The position numbers and the translations under genes are program-made. The notes beneath the pieces were generated by a model, which was not told the origin of the DNA, searched no databases, and saw nothing but the letters and a program-made list of their open reading frames with translations. This document shows positions 14,134 to 22,401 of a DNA stretch of 42,957 nt, one piece after another. Position 1 is the first letter of the stretch, and every line of letters begins with the position of its first letter. The DNA comes from Myxococcales bacterium (GTDB lineage: Bacteria > Myxococcota_A > Polyangia > Polyangiales > Polyangiaceae): assembly GCA_025359105.1 (NCBI GenBank), contig JANYHK010000007.1:1-42957 (forward strand). Reading direction: 5' to 3'.

Positions 14134-15685
14134 GGGTCGGGCGGCGGTGGTCTTGGCCGGGGTCGCGCTCGGCGGCGTCGCGACCTACGCGCTGTCGGCG
14201 CGTTCGGCCTCGGCGCCGGCGGGGACCAACCCGGACGCGCGCGCGGCCGGCGCCGCGGACGCCGACGCCGCGCGTTCGGCGGACGTACCGGACGCGGCCC
14301 GCCCGCTCGCCGTCGCCGCCGCGTACGGGGCCTGGCTCGCGGGCGAAGGGCGCGCGAAGGCGATGTGGCGCGAGATCGTTCGCGACGCGGGAGGCAAGGT
14401 CCTTCCCGGTCTCCCGGCGGGCACCGCGGTCGTGGTCGCCCAGGTCGGAACCGGTGTCCTCGTGCGCGGCGCGGCCTCGGAGGCCGGGACGATGCTCGCG
14501 GACGGAGAGAGCGGCGCGATCGTCGCGTGGATCCCCCAGGGCAGGCACGCCTTCGCAGGCGATGGATTCGGCGCGTTCCTCTTCGAGGAGACCGGCGAGG
14601 AGCGGGCCACCGTGTTCGACGCGAAGACCAAGAGGCTCCTCGGCGACGTCCTCGGATTGCCGCTCGCCGGTTCGAGCGACGCGTCCGTCGTCGTCTACAC
14701 GCGCGCGTCGGATCCGGACCATGGGCACGGCTCCATCGTTCGTCTATGGAACGCCGGCGCTGGGCAGGACCGCGGCGCTTTGCGCTTCGAAGGCGACGCG
14801 GCGACCCCTCCCTCCCTCGGCGTCTCGATGACCGGCGAGGTCGCGGTCGTGAGCGACGACGGGCGCTTCGTCGCCGCCCTGGTCGAGGAGGTAGAGGCGC
14901 GCGTGGTCGTGTGGAACGCGACGACCGGCGCAGTCGTGGCGACCCAGCCCCTGACGCGCCCCGAGCTCGCGGCCCGCTTCAGCCCCGACGGCAGACGCCT
15001 GTACGCGATCGCGGCGGCGCCCGGCCGCGCGGAGGACGTACCGGACGAAGGATTGATCGCCGTGGACGTGACCAGCGGCGTCGTCGACGGACCGCGGCTG
15101 GGGTGCAACACGGCGCGCGCGCCGCTGGGATCGGACAACGTCGCGGTGTCGATGGACGGAAAGCTCGTCGCGGTCGGCGGGGCCGTGGGGGCGTGCGTCT
15201 ACTCCACCGGCCCGCTTCGCCTGGCGTGGAAGACGCAGGCCTTGCAGGCCGCGCCCGCCGGCGAGGACGTTGGCTTTCTCTCGCCGACGTTCGTGCTCGA
15301 CGGGCTTGGCCTGCTCGTCGGCACGACGGGACCTGCGGGCTGGGCGCTCTTCCGGACCAGCGACCATGCACTCCTCGCGAAGGGGCCCGTCTTCGAGGCG
15401 GCGACGGGTAGCTCTCCGGCCACGAGCGTCGTCTCTCCCTCGCGCGTGGTGTTGATGCTCGAGCCCGAGGCGGGGCCCGTCCTCGTCGACGTGGACGGCA
15501 GCGCCAGTGCGAAGCGTCGCCCGCTCACCCCTGCCGAGCAGCGCGGCGACGTCCAGCCCCCCGAGATCGTGTCTACCGCCGCCGGCGACGCGCGCGGATC
15601 ACGTCAGGCGCGGGCGCGCGCGGCGATCGACAAGCGCGTGTGCCATGCCGGACCGATCATCATCCCTACCGAGATGTGCGACTGA
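14117..15685 (+). CDS. Exported protein with WD/PQQ-like repeat character, unidentified
   Basis: 522 residues from GTG 14117. A hydrophobic segment at about 10-30 (AAVVLAGVALGGVATYALSA) acts as a signal or membrane anchor and is followed by an Ala/Asp-rich linker. The rest has a strand-rich repetitive layout: VVVWNATTGAVVATQPL, AARFSPDGRRLYAIA, GLIAVDVTSGVVDGPRL and VAVSMDGKLVAVGG are WD40/beta-propeller-like units. The C-terminus is KRVCHAGPIIIPTEMCD, with two Cys that could form a disulphide. I recognise no enzyme family. A propeller in the periplasm or on the surface, perhaps binding proteins, is inferred. The start codon lies inside the ABC-F fragment on the opposite strand, so the N-terminus appears to have been assembled from older coding DNA. 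A TTG at 14090 is an alternative start. Confidence 0.7.
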   Translation: MTTPSKGRAAVVLAGVALGGVATYALSARSASAPAGTNPDARAAGAADADAARSADVPDAARPLAVAAAYGAWLAGEGRAKAMWREIVRDAGGKVLPGLPAGTAVVVAQVGTGVLVRGAASEAGTMLADGESGAIVAWIPQGRHAFAGDGFGAFLFEETGEERATVFDAKTKRLLGDVLGLPLAGSSDASVVVYTRASDPDHGHGSIVRLWNAGAGQDRGALRFEGDAATPPSLGVSMTGEVAVVSDDGRFVAALVEEVEARVVVWNATTGAVVATQPLTRPELAARFSPDGRRLYAIAAAPGRAEDVPDEGLIAVDVTSGVVDGPRLGCNTARAPLGSDNVAVSMDGKLVAVGGAVGACVYSTGPLRLAWKTQALQAAPAGEDVGFLSPTFVLDGLGLLVGTTGPAGWALFRTSDHALLAKGPVFEAATGSSPATSVVSPSRVVLMLEPEAGPVLVDVDGSASAKRRPLTPAEQRGDVQPPEIVSTAAGDARGSRQARARAAIDKRVCHAGPIIIPTEMCD

Positions 15686-15694
15686 GCACGGCAG

Positions 15695-17377
15695 CTAAGG
15701 ACTGCGCAAGGTCTGCTTCGCGGACTTCTCCGCCTCGCGCTTGCGCTCGCGGTAGTCCTCCCAGGTGCCGGCGTGGTGCACCACCTTGCCGTTCCCCTCG
15801 AACGCCAGCGTCGAGGTGACGACGCGGTCGAGGAAGAATCGATCGTGCGAGACGACCAGGACGCAACCCGGCCAGCTCTCGAGCAGCTCGGCGAGCGAGC
15901 CGAGGGTCGCGATGTCGAGATCGTTCGTCGGCTCGTCGAGCAAGAGCACGTTGGCCCCGGTCTTGAGCGCCAGCGCCAGCGCCACGCGCGCGCGCTCGCC
16001 GCCGGAGAGCGCGGAAACCTTCCTGCGCAAGGCGGCCCCCTCGAAGAGAAAGAGCTCGAGGTACGCGCGCATCTGCATCACCCGATCGCCGATCGTCACC
16101 ATCCCGGCGCCCGTCTTGTCGGAGTGCTCGCGCTCGGTGACGTTGTCGAGCACCGTCCAGTCGTCCTTCAGCGTGGTGCGCGCCTGATCGAAGTAGGCGA
16201 ACTTCGTCTGGGCGCCGCGCACGACCTTGCCGGCCGTCGGCGCGAGCTCTCCGGTCACCAGGCGCAGGAGCGTGGTCTTCCCGGCGCCGTTCGGGCCGAT
16301 GATCCCGACGCGATCGCCCTTCACGAGGCGGAGCGTCAAGTTGTCGATGAGGCGTCGCCCGCCGAGGTCGAGGCTCGCGCCCAGGATCTCGAGGATGCTC
16401 CCGCCGAGGCGCGAGGAGCCCGCCTGGAGCCCGGTGAGCTCGACCTCGCCACGGACACGGAGGCCGTCGGCGTTCACCACGGCCTCCGCGCGCTTGATGC
16501 GCGCCTTCTGTTTGGTCGTGCGCGCCTTCGGTCCGCGGCGCAGCCACTCGATCTCCTTGCGGAGGAAGTTTTGCCTGTTGGACTCGACGCGCTCCGCGTG
16601 CGCGTAGCGATCCGCCTTCTGTTCGAGGAAGTCCTCGAAGGCGCCGAGGTCGAGGTTCTTCTTCGTGTATTCGACGATCTGACCGTCTTCCAGGTCGAAG
16701 ACGCGCGTGGCGACCGCGTCGAGCAGGTAGCGATCGTGGGTGACGAGCAGCACGGCGCCGGGGAACTCGTGGACCAGGTACTCCTCGAGCCACGTGATCG
16801 TATCGGCGTCGAGGTGGTTGGTCGGCTCGTCGAAGATCGCCAGCTCCGGCTTCGCGATGAGGATCCGGGCCAGCGCGACGCGTCGCTTCTCGCCGCCGCT
16901 CATCGAGCCGGTCGGGCGCTCGACGTCGTGCACGCCCAGGTGAAGGAGCACCTCGTCCACCTCGTGATCGCGAGACCAACCGCCGAGCCGCTCGACGTCC
17001 TCGGCGAGCGACGCGTGCTGCGCGAGGAGCGCTTCGTCGTGCTCGCCCTCCTCGATTCGATGCGAGACGGCGTCGTAGCGCTCCTTGGCGGCGTGCCACT
17101 CGACGAGCCCCTCGCGCGCGATCTCGCGCGGCGTGCGCTCCGGATCGAGCACGGGCTCTTGCGGCAGGTAGAGGATCGTCGCGTCGCGGCGGCGATCGAC
17201 CGTTCCCGAGTCGATGGGCTCGAGCCCCGCGAGAATGCGGAGAAGCGTCGACTTGCCGGTGCCGTTCGGGCCGAGCAGCGCGACCTTCTCTCCGCGGCGG
17301 ATGGTGAAGGTGGCCTGATCGAAGAGCGGCCGCAGGCCGTAGGCCTTGGTGAGAGCGCGAGCGGTGAGAACCGGCAT
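15695..17377 (-). CDS. ABC-F family ATPase (Uup-like)
   Basis: 560 residues with two nucleotide-binding domains in one chain and no transmembrane segments, as expected for ABC-F proteins that act on ribosomes. Domain 1 has GPNGTGKST, the signature SMSGGEKRR and Walker B AIFDEPTNHLD; domain 2 has GPNGAGKTT, ALSGGERAR and LLLDEPTNDLD, each followed by an H-loop (VTHDRYLLD, VSHDRFFLD). The linker contains a basic ARTTKQKARIKRAE segment like that of Uup. Family members relieve stalled or antibiotic-bound ribosomes or act in ribosome assembly. The protein lacks a long C-terminal coiled coil, so it is shorter than E. coli Uup. I chose ATG 17377 because the conserved protein begins there. The stop is nine bases from the convergent exported-protein gene. 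Confidence 0.9.
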   Translation of the reverse strand: MPVLTARALTKAYGLRPLFDQATFTIRRGEKVALLGPNGTGKSTLLRILAGLEPIDSGTVDRRRDATILYLPQEPVLDPERTPREIAREGLVEWHAAKERYDAVSHRIEEGEHDEALLAQHASLAEDVERLGGWSRDHEVDEVLLHLGVHDVERPTGSMSGGEKRRVALARILIAKPELAIFDEPTNHLDADTITWLEEYLVHEFPGAVLLVTHDRYLLDAVATRVFDLEDGQIVEYTKKNLDLGAFEDFLEQKADRYAHAERVESNRQNFLRKEIEWLRRGPKARTTKQKARIKRAEAVVNADGLRVRGEVELTGLQAGSSRLGGSILEILGASLDLGGRRLIDNLTLRLVKGDRVGIIGPNGAGKTTLLRLVTGELAPTAGKVVRGAQTKFAYFDQARTTLKDDWTVLDNVTEREHSDKTGAGMVTIGDRVMQMRAYLELFLFEGAALRRKVSALSGGERARVALALALKTGANVLLLDEPTNDLDIATLGSLAELLESWPGCVLVVSHDRFFLDRVVTSTLAFEGNGKVVHHAGTWEDYRERKREAEKSAKQTLRSP

Positions 17378-17446
17378 TGGACGCGAGGCCATAGCAGCTT
17401 TGGCGCTCGAGCGGCACCTTGCAATACGCGGCCGCGCCCGTACCGT

Positions 17447-17463
17447 GTAGTGAGAATCACTAC
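17447..17463. promoter_or_regulatory. Inverted-repeat operator of the toxin-antitoxin operon
   Basis: GTAGTGA-GAA-TCACTAC is a perfect 7-bp inverted repeat with a 3-bp centre, ending 11 bp before the antitoxin ATG. Type II antitoxins bind such sites to repress their own operon, so autoregulation is likely. A GGAG ribosome binding site follows at 17464-17467. Confidence 0.6.
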
Positions 17464-17474
17464 GGAGCTGGACC

Positions 17475-17804
17475 ATGCCGCGACCGCCTCCCGCACGCAA
17501 ACCTCCCCCCGAATACCCCATCAGCGTGCGCTTTCCCGCCGAGCTGCGTAGCCGCACGGAGCGGTACGCGCGGGAGCACAGGGTCGCCGTCGCGAGCGCG
17601 ATTCGCATGATCGTCGGCGAGCACCTCGACGAGCTGGACCGCGACGAGGGGCTTTCCCGCGCCGAGGTCTGGCAACGCGCGCAAGCCTGGTCGACGGCCC
17701 AGTCGATCGTCGACGGGAGCGCCGCGGAAGCGACCTGGGACGAGCTCCGCGCGGCGGGCGACGCCGCGACGAAGCGCGGCCGCGCGAAGCGAAGCGCCCG
17801 CTGA
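17475..17804 (+). CDS. Antitoxin of a RelE/ParE-type toxin-antitoxin pair (ribbon-helix-helix-like)
   Basis: 109 residues. After a Pro-rich basic N-terminus, EYPISVRFPAELRSRTERYAREHRVAVASAIRMIVGEHLDEL (about residues 13-54) has the strand-helix-helix layout of a ribbon-helix-helix DNA-binding domain. The C-terminal part is helical and charged, fitting a toxin-binding region. Its TGA overlaps the ATG of the toxin gene by one base (TGATG), the usual arrangement for such operons. GGAG at 17464-17467 is well placed as ribosome binding site. It starts 98 bp from the divergent ABC-F start. Function is inferred from gene order and fold pattern. Confidence 0.75.
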   Translation: MPRPPPARKPPPEYPISVRFPAELRSRTERYAREHRVAVASAIRMIVGEHLDELDRDEGLSRAEVWQRAQAWSTAQSIVDGSAAEATWDELRAAGDAATKRGRAKRSAR

Positions 17805-18130
17805 TGCGGCGGAAGGTTCGTCTCCACCGAAGGTTCGTTGGCGACGTGCGGCGGCACGTCCAATGGCTCGCGGAGAACGATCGCCAACGGTGGCCCGAGG
17901 AGCTCATGGACGGAATCGCCGAGGTCGCCGCTCGACTCGCCCGCTTTCCGGGAGCAGGTCCGGTCGTCTCCGAAGACGACCGGCTCGTGCTCCGCAAGCT
18001 CATCTTTCGCCGGCTCCCTTACGTCGCTTGGTACGCGTACGCGAAGCCGGCCGGAGACGTCTGGCTCCTTCGCCTGTTCGGAGCGCGGCAGGATCGGGTC
18101 GAGCCTGATCCATCTTCATGGGGGATCTGA
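17804..18130 (+). CDS. RelE/ParE-family toxin
   Basis: 108 residues, the usual size. VRLHRRFVGDVRRHVQWLAEND (about 5-26) is the helix-rich start, ARFPGAGPVVSEDDRLVLRKLIFRRLPYVAWYAY (about 45-80) is the conserved core with the V.R.L...PY.V.Y pattern, and DVWLLRLFGARQDR is the closing strand with basic residues. In this family RelE members cleave mRNA on the ribosome and ParE members inhibit gyrase; the sequence does not settle which applies here. It is translated directly after the antitoxin with a one-base overlap. The downstream gene is convergent, with a gap of 10 bp. Confidence 0.8.
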   Translation: MRRKVRLHRRFVGDVRRHVQWLAENDRQRWPEELMDGIAEVAARLARFPGAGPVVSEDDRLVLRKLIFRRLPYVAWYAYAKPAGDVWLLRLFGARQDRVEPDPSSWGI

Positions 18131-18140
18131 GGTGCAGCGC

Positions 18141-19118
18141 TCAGCGTCCCCCCGTCCTGAGCGCTCCGATCGCTGCGTCGAGATCCGTCCAGGTCGCGAT
18201 CACCCGAACCGCATCGTCTTCCAGCTCCAGCTGCGCCGCTGCGCCTCCCCCGACCCAGATGGGTACTCGCCGCGGGAGCTCCGCGAGCATCCACTGGACG
18301 CGCTTCGCCGTGGCCTTCAGGTCGGACGCACCTGTAACGAGCAGGCCTACCGCGTGGACGGCGTGACTCCGAGCGGCCTTGACGATTTGCTCGGCGGGCG
18401 TGTCGACGCCTAGAAGCCTGGGGGTGATCTGGCTGACCGCCAAGTACACTTCGATCATCTCGAGTCCGAGCCCATGCCGCTCGTTTGGAAGCGTCGCGAG
18501 CAGGACGCGCGCGGCTCCTTCGCGCTCTTCATAGGCCGACATGAGGACCCGAAGTTGCGACGACAGACACTCGCTCAGCATGTGTTCGTGCCGCACCTCG
18601 AGCTTTCCCTCGGCCCACAGCTCCCCCACCCGAAGCGCGATCGGTTGCGCGATATCCATCACGAAGCGCTTCGCCCCGAGCACCACGGCCGCCTGTCGCA
18701 GCTCGGCTCGGAGCGCGACGATATCGTCACGACCGATGGCGGCGACCAGCGAGTCGACGGTGGCGAGGGGCCCGGACATCGTCGGAAGACCCTCCGACGT
18801 GGCCGCGACCAGCTTCATCAGCTCCGTGCGTGGCTTCCCGACGACTTCGCCGGGCCGATGCCCGAGCTCGAGCGCGCGAGAGATGAGCTTCAGCGACTCG
18901 ACGTCCGCGTCGGAGTAGACGCGACTCCCGCCCTCGCTGCGCTCCGGCTTTGGAAAGCCATAGCGCCGTTCCCACATGCGCAGCGTGTCGAGCTCGATGC
19001 CGGTTCGCCGTGACGTCACACGAATCGAATGCCGTGAGGCGTCGGGCTTGGCCGTTCCTCGGGGCGTGGGCACTCGTTTCGCGCGCTCGCTCGCTGCCTT
19101 CGCGGAGGATCGGATCAT
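18141..19118 (-). CDS. MerR-family regulator with cobalamin-binding domain (CarA/CarH/LitR-like)
   Basis: 325 residues from ATG 19118. The N-terminal MerR winged helix runs from about 28 to 95 with RVTSRRTGIELDTLRMWERRYGFPKP, where WERRYGFP is typical of CarA/CarH/LitR. A helical cap follows, and WAEGKLEVRHEHMLSE supplies the E...EH pattern of the B12-binding helical bundle. The Rossmann part has ERHGLGLEM where CarH has DxHxxG, so the base-off cobalt-ligating His is kept. Known members repress carotenoid or photolyase genes and, in CarH/LitR, sense light through adenosylcobalamin. Here neither a crt gene nor a photolyase is adjacent; the divergent neighbour is a decayed kinase gene. Target and light response are therefore unknown. 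Confidence 0.85.
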   Translation of the reverse strand: MIRSSAKAASERAKRVPTPRGTAKPDASRHSIRVTSRRTGIELDTLRMWERRYGFPKPERSEGGSRVYSDADVESLKLISRALELGHRPGEVVGKPRTELMKLVAATSEGLPTMSGPLATVDSLVAAIGRDDIVALRAELRQAAVVLGAKRFVMDIAQPIALRVGELWAEGKLEVRHEHMLSECLSSQLRVLMSAYEEREGAARVLLATLPNERHGLGLEMIEVYLAVSQITPRLLGVDTPAEQIVKAARSHAVHAVGLLVTGASDLKATAKRVQWMLAELPRRVPIWVGGGAAAQLELEDDAVRVIATWTDLDAAIGALRTGGR

Positions 19119-19214
19119 GGTCAAACGCTCGTCATCTCGGGCAAGTGGCTCCTCCTCGTGTGCGGCAGGTCGCGCGTACCCCCGCGCGGCTCGGAAATCT
19201 CGGTCGACCAAAGA

Positions 19215-19249
19215 TAGACATAGCTTAGACACGTCGCCCGTACGATCAA
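19215..19249 (-). promoter_or_regulatory. Promoter and direct-repeat operator candidate upstream of the MerR-B12 gene
   Basis: Reading toward the MerR gene, TTGATC (19249-19244), 16 bases and TAAGCT (19227-19222) form a plausible -35/-10 pair. Two copies of TAGACA (plus strand 19215-19220 and 19226-19231) lie 11 bp apart and overlap the -10. CarH operators are known to consist of tandem 11-bp direct repeats, so this could be the autoregulatory site. It is the only AT-richer patch in the intergenic region. Confidence 0.4.
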
Positions 19250-19308
19250 CGTCGTTTTGCCGCGACCGGCGCTCATCGGTCGCCACTTCCCCCCCAAACC
19301 GGTCCGGC

Positions 19309-20332
19309 GTGTATGCTTCGCTGGGGCGGAGCGAGGGGGGGGGACGTGGATGGAGCGCGCGAAGGATCGCCGAGTCCGACCAGCTTGGCTACGGATGGCT
19401 CATGCAGCTGCACCCCGACGATCGCGAGCGGGTGAAGGCCGAGTGGGCCGCGGTGGGTGGCGGCGTGGCCTTCGACATCGAGTTTCGCATCCGACGCACC
19501 GACGGCGTTCATAGGTGGTTCAGGACGCGGGCCATCCCCCTTCGGGATGCCGGCGGACGGATCGCCAAGTGGTACGGCTCCAACACCGACATCGAGGATT
19601 ACAAGCGCGCGGAGGAAGCTCTGAAAAGGAGCGAGGAGTTTTCGAGGCGCGTGGTCGACAGCAGCAGCGACTGCATCAAGGTGCTCGACCTCGACGGCCG
19701 CTTGCTGTCGATGAGCGCGGGTGGGCAGAAGCTCCTGGAAATCGACGACCTCGCTCCCCTCTTGAAGACGTCGTGGATTGATTTTTGGAAGGGGCAGGAC
19801 CGGGAGGCGGCCCGGAAGGCCGTCTCGAGCGCCAAAGACGGCGGCGCCGAGCTCTTCTATGGATATTGCGCGACTGCGAAGGGCAGGCCCAAGTGGTGGG
19901 AGGTCATCGTTGCTGGCTGCGGCCGACCCGCAGCGCCAGGTCGAGGTCGTCATCCAAGATGGCCTCGAGACGGTCATCGACCCCCAGCTCGCTCGCGTGC
20001 TCGTCGAGAATCTCATCGGAAATGCGTGGAAGTTCACCAAGAATGCAGCGACTGCGCGCGTCGAGCTCGGCACCACCGACAGCGATGGCTCACGAGCCTT
20101 CTTCGTTCGCGACAACGGTGCGGGCTTCGACATGAGGTTCGCGAACAAGCTGTTCGTGCCGTTCCAGAGGCTCCACACCGCAACGGAGTACCCGGGGACC
20201 GGGATCGGGCTGGCGACGGTGCAGCGCATCGTCCACCGTCACGGCGGACGCATCTGGGCGGAGGGGAGCGTCGATGCCGGGGCGACGTTCTACTTCACCC
20301 TACCCGCCGGATCGCAGATGGCTACCCCATGA
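19309..20332 (+). pseudogene. PAS histidine kinase remnant lacking the HisKA domain
   Basis: The first reading frame encodes the end of one PAS domain (QLGYGWLMQLHPDDRERVKAEW...FRIRRTDGVHRWF...GSNTDIEDYKRAEEAL) and the start of a second (FSRRVVDSSSDCIKVLDLDGRLLSM...GRPKWWEVIV), up to about 19911. From there similarity jumps to another frame: ADPQRQVEVVIQDGLE, then a complete HATPase region with N-box (NLIGNAWKFT), DNGAGFD and GTGIGLATV, to the TGA at 20330-20332. The rest of the second PAS domain and the dimerisation/phospho-acceptor helices with the catalytic His are missing, and the N-terminal PAS half is also cut. The product could not autophosphorylate. The 3' end still overlaps the response regulator start by four bases, so it was once a kinase-regulator operon. 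The exact 5' limit is uncertain. Confidence 0.7.
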
Positions 20333-20778
20333 ACCAGGTGATCCTGCTCGTCGAGGACAATCCGACCGACGAGAAGCTGACGCTGCGAGCCTTCAAAAAG
20401 TCCGGCATTGCGAACGAGGTGGTTGTCACCCACGATGGGGTCGAAGCGCTCGACTACCTGTTCGGAACGGGTCAATACGCGGGCCGCGACACCAGTGTGC
20501 TCCCCACGCTCGTACTTCTCGATCTGAAGCTGCCCCGAGTCGACGGCCTCGAAGTCCTCAAGCGCGTACGCGCCGACGAACGAACGAAGCTCCTCCCCGT
20601 GGTGATTCTCACCGCTTCCCGGGAGGAGGAAGACGTGGTCAAGAGCTACTCCCTCGGGGCCAATGCCTACGTGCGAAAGCCCGTCGACTTCGCGGAGTTC
20701 GCAGCGGCGGCGCAGACGCTCGGCCTCTTTTGGCTTCTCTTGAACGAACGCGCACCCGCGAGGTGCAAGGGGCACTGA
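20329..20778 (+). CDS. Single-domain response regulator (Rcp1/CheY-like)
   Basis: 149 residues, one receiver domain and no output domain. LLVEDNPTDEKLTLRAFKK gives the acidic pair, LVLLDLKLPRVDG the phospho-acceptor Asp, ILTAS the Thr/Ser switch and YVRKPVDF the conserved Lys. The end GLFWLLLNERAP is characteristic of the Rcp1-type regulators that partner PAS or phytochrome kinases. All catalytic residues are present, so the regulator is intact although the kinase encoded immediately upstream (ATGA overlap) is broken. Its input may now come from the hybrid kinase starting three bases downstream; this is inference. Confidence 0.9.
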   Translation: MNQVILLVEDNPTDEKLTLRAFKKSGIANEVVVTHDGVEALDYLFGTGQYAGRDTSVLPTLVLLDLKLPRVDGLEVLKRVRADERTKLLPVVILTASREEEDVVKSYSLGANAYVRKPVDFAEFAAAAQTLGLFWLLLNERAPARCKGH

Positions 20779-20781
20779 TCG

Positions 20782-22317
20782 ATGAGCGGTCGACTGATCA
20801 TCGAGACGAGCCATGAGGGGATCTGCATCGTCGACGCCGAAGGGCGCTTCTCGTTCGTGAGCGCGCCTTTGGAGCAGATGCTCGGCTACGGCCGCGGCGA
20901 GCTACTTGGCGAGTCCGTCCTCGAGGTGGTGGCCCCGGACGCGCGCGAATTGACCGAGCAAGACCTGAATCGCCGTCGTCAGGGCATCGCTGAAACCGGT
21001 GAGGTGAAGCTCCACCGGAAGGACGGCGGCGAGGCGTGGGTGCTCCGCTCGGCGAGCCCCATCTTCGACGACGAGGGGCGCTACGAGGGCGTGTTCGGGA
21101 TGCTGATGGACATCACCGAACGAAAACGTGTCGAGACATCCCTGCGACGAACCGAGGAGCAACTTCGCCACGCGCAAAAAATGGAGGCGGTAGGGAGGCT
21201 CGCAGGCGGCGTTGCCCACGACTTCAACAACTTGCTCTCGGTCATCTTCAGCTACGCCGAGCTGCTCGTCGCCGACCTCGGACCGGGCGATCCGATGACC
21301 GCCGACCTCGGAGAGATATGCACCGCCGCAAAGAAGGCGTCAGGGCTCACGCGGCAGCTCCTACAGTTCAGCCGGCAGCAGGTCATCGAGCCCAAGGTGC
21401 TCGATCTGAATGACCTCCTCCTCGGCGTGCACCGGATGCTCCTTCGCGTCCTGGGGGCGGACGTAGACCTCGTCTTGGCACCGGCCGGCGGCCTGGGGCG
21501 CGTTCGCGTGGATCCCGGCAGCATCGAGCAGGTGATCATGAACCTCGTCGTGAACGCGCGTGACGCCATGTCCACCGGCGGCAAGCTGACGATGGAGACC
21601 GCCAACGTGGTCCTCGACGAGGACTACGCGCGGGCGCACCTCGGGACGAAACCGGGCGCCTACGTGATGCTCGCAGTAACGGATACCGGGACGGGCATGG
21701 ACCGGTCGACCGAGGCTCATATCTTCGAGCCGTTCTTCACGACCAAAGGCAAGGACAAGGGAACCGGGCTAGGGCTGTCGACGGCGTTCGGCATCGTCCA
21801 ACAGGCGGGCGGCCACATCTCGGTCCAAAGCGAGCCCGGCAGGGGCACCACGTTCAAGATTCACTTGCCGCGCGTGGACGCGATGCTCGACGCCCTGGCG
21901 TCGCCCAGCATCGCCGCAGGAAGCCCGGGCGGCTCGGAGACGATCTTGCTGGTCGAGGACGACGATCAGGTGCGGGCCGCAGGCGCAAAAATTCTCCGTC
22001 GCAGAGGGTACGACGTCCTCGTTGCACGGGACGCAGCGGAGGCGATGTTCCTCTCGCAGGAGACCAAGCGTACGATTCACCTGCTGGTCACCGACGTGGT
22101 GATGCCGCGCATGAACGGCCCCGAGCTCGCCGAGCGCCTCGTCGCCGAGCGGCCGAACCTGAAGGTGCTCTGCATCTCGGGCTACCCGGACGACAGCGTC
22201 CTTCGCAACGGCGTCCTCGAGTCGGGAGTCGCTTACCTGCAGAAGCCTCTCAGGCCGGAGCCTCTGTGGAAAAAGGTGCGCGAAGTGCTCGATGCCGCGC
22301 CGCGCCGGGCGCCGTGA
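20782..22317 (+). CDS. Hybrid histidine kinase: PAS - HisKA - HATPase - receiver
   Basis: 511 residues with no membrane segment, so a soluble sensor. A PAS domain (about 8-115, [23 protein letters not shown]) is followed by the coupling helix ([25 protein letters not shown]), the H-box [14 protein letters not shown] with the phosphorylated His, and an ATPase domain with [17 protein letters not shown] and [13 protein letters not shown]-terminal receiver has [21 protein letters not shown] (phospho-acceptor Asp) and a terminal YLQKPL. The H-box type HDFNNLL marks the HPK4 kinases that often act with a fused receiver. All catalytic motifs are present. It starts three bases after the response regulator stop, so the two are probably co-transcribed. 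The signal sensed is unknown. Confidence 0.92.
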   Translation: MSGRLIIETSHEGICIVDAEGRFSFVSAPLEQMLGYGRGELLGESVLEVVAPDARELTEQDLNRRRQGIAETGEVKLHRKDGGEAWVLRSASPIFDDEGRYEGVFGMLMDITERKRVETSLRRTEEQLRHAQKMEAVGRLAGGVAHDFNNLLSVIFSYAELLVADLGPGDPMTADLGEICTAAKKASGLTRQLLQFSRQQVIEPKVLDLNDLLLGVHRMLLRVLGADVDLVLAPAGGLGRVRVDPGSIEQVIMNLVVNARDAMSTGGKLTMETANVVLDEDYARAHLGTKPGAYVMLAVTDTGTGMDRSTEAHIFEPFFTTKGKDKGTGLGLSTAFGIVQQAGGHISVQSEPGRGTTFKIHLPRVDAMLDALASPSIAAGSPGGSETILLVEDDDQVRAAGAKILRRRGYDVLVARDAAEAMFLSQETKRTIHLLVTDVVMPRMNGPELAERLVAERPNLKVLCISGYPDDSVLRNGVLESGVAYLQKPLRPEPLWKKVREVLDAAPRRAP

Positions 22318-22401
22318 AGAGCACCAACCAATGGCCCCATGGACCGTATCGTTCAGTGCCGCGATTGCCGCGGCCATCGCCTGGCTGCCGCTGTTCTGGT
22401 T

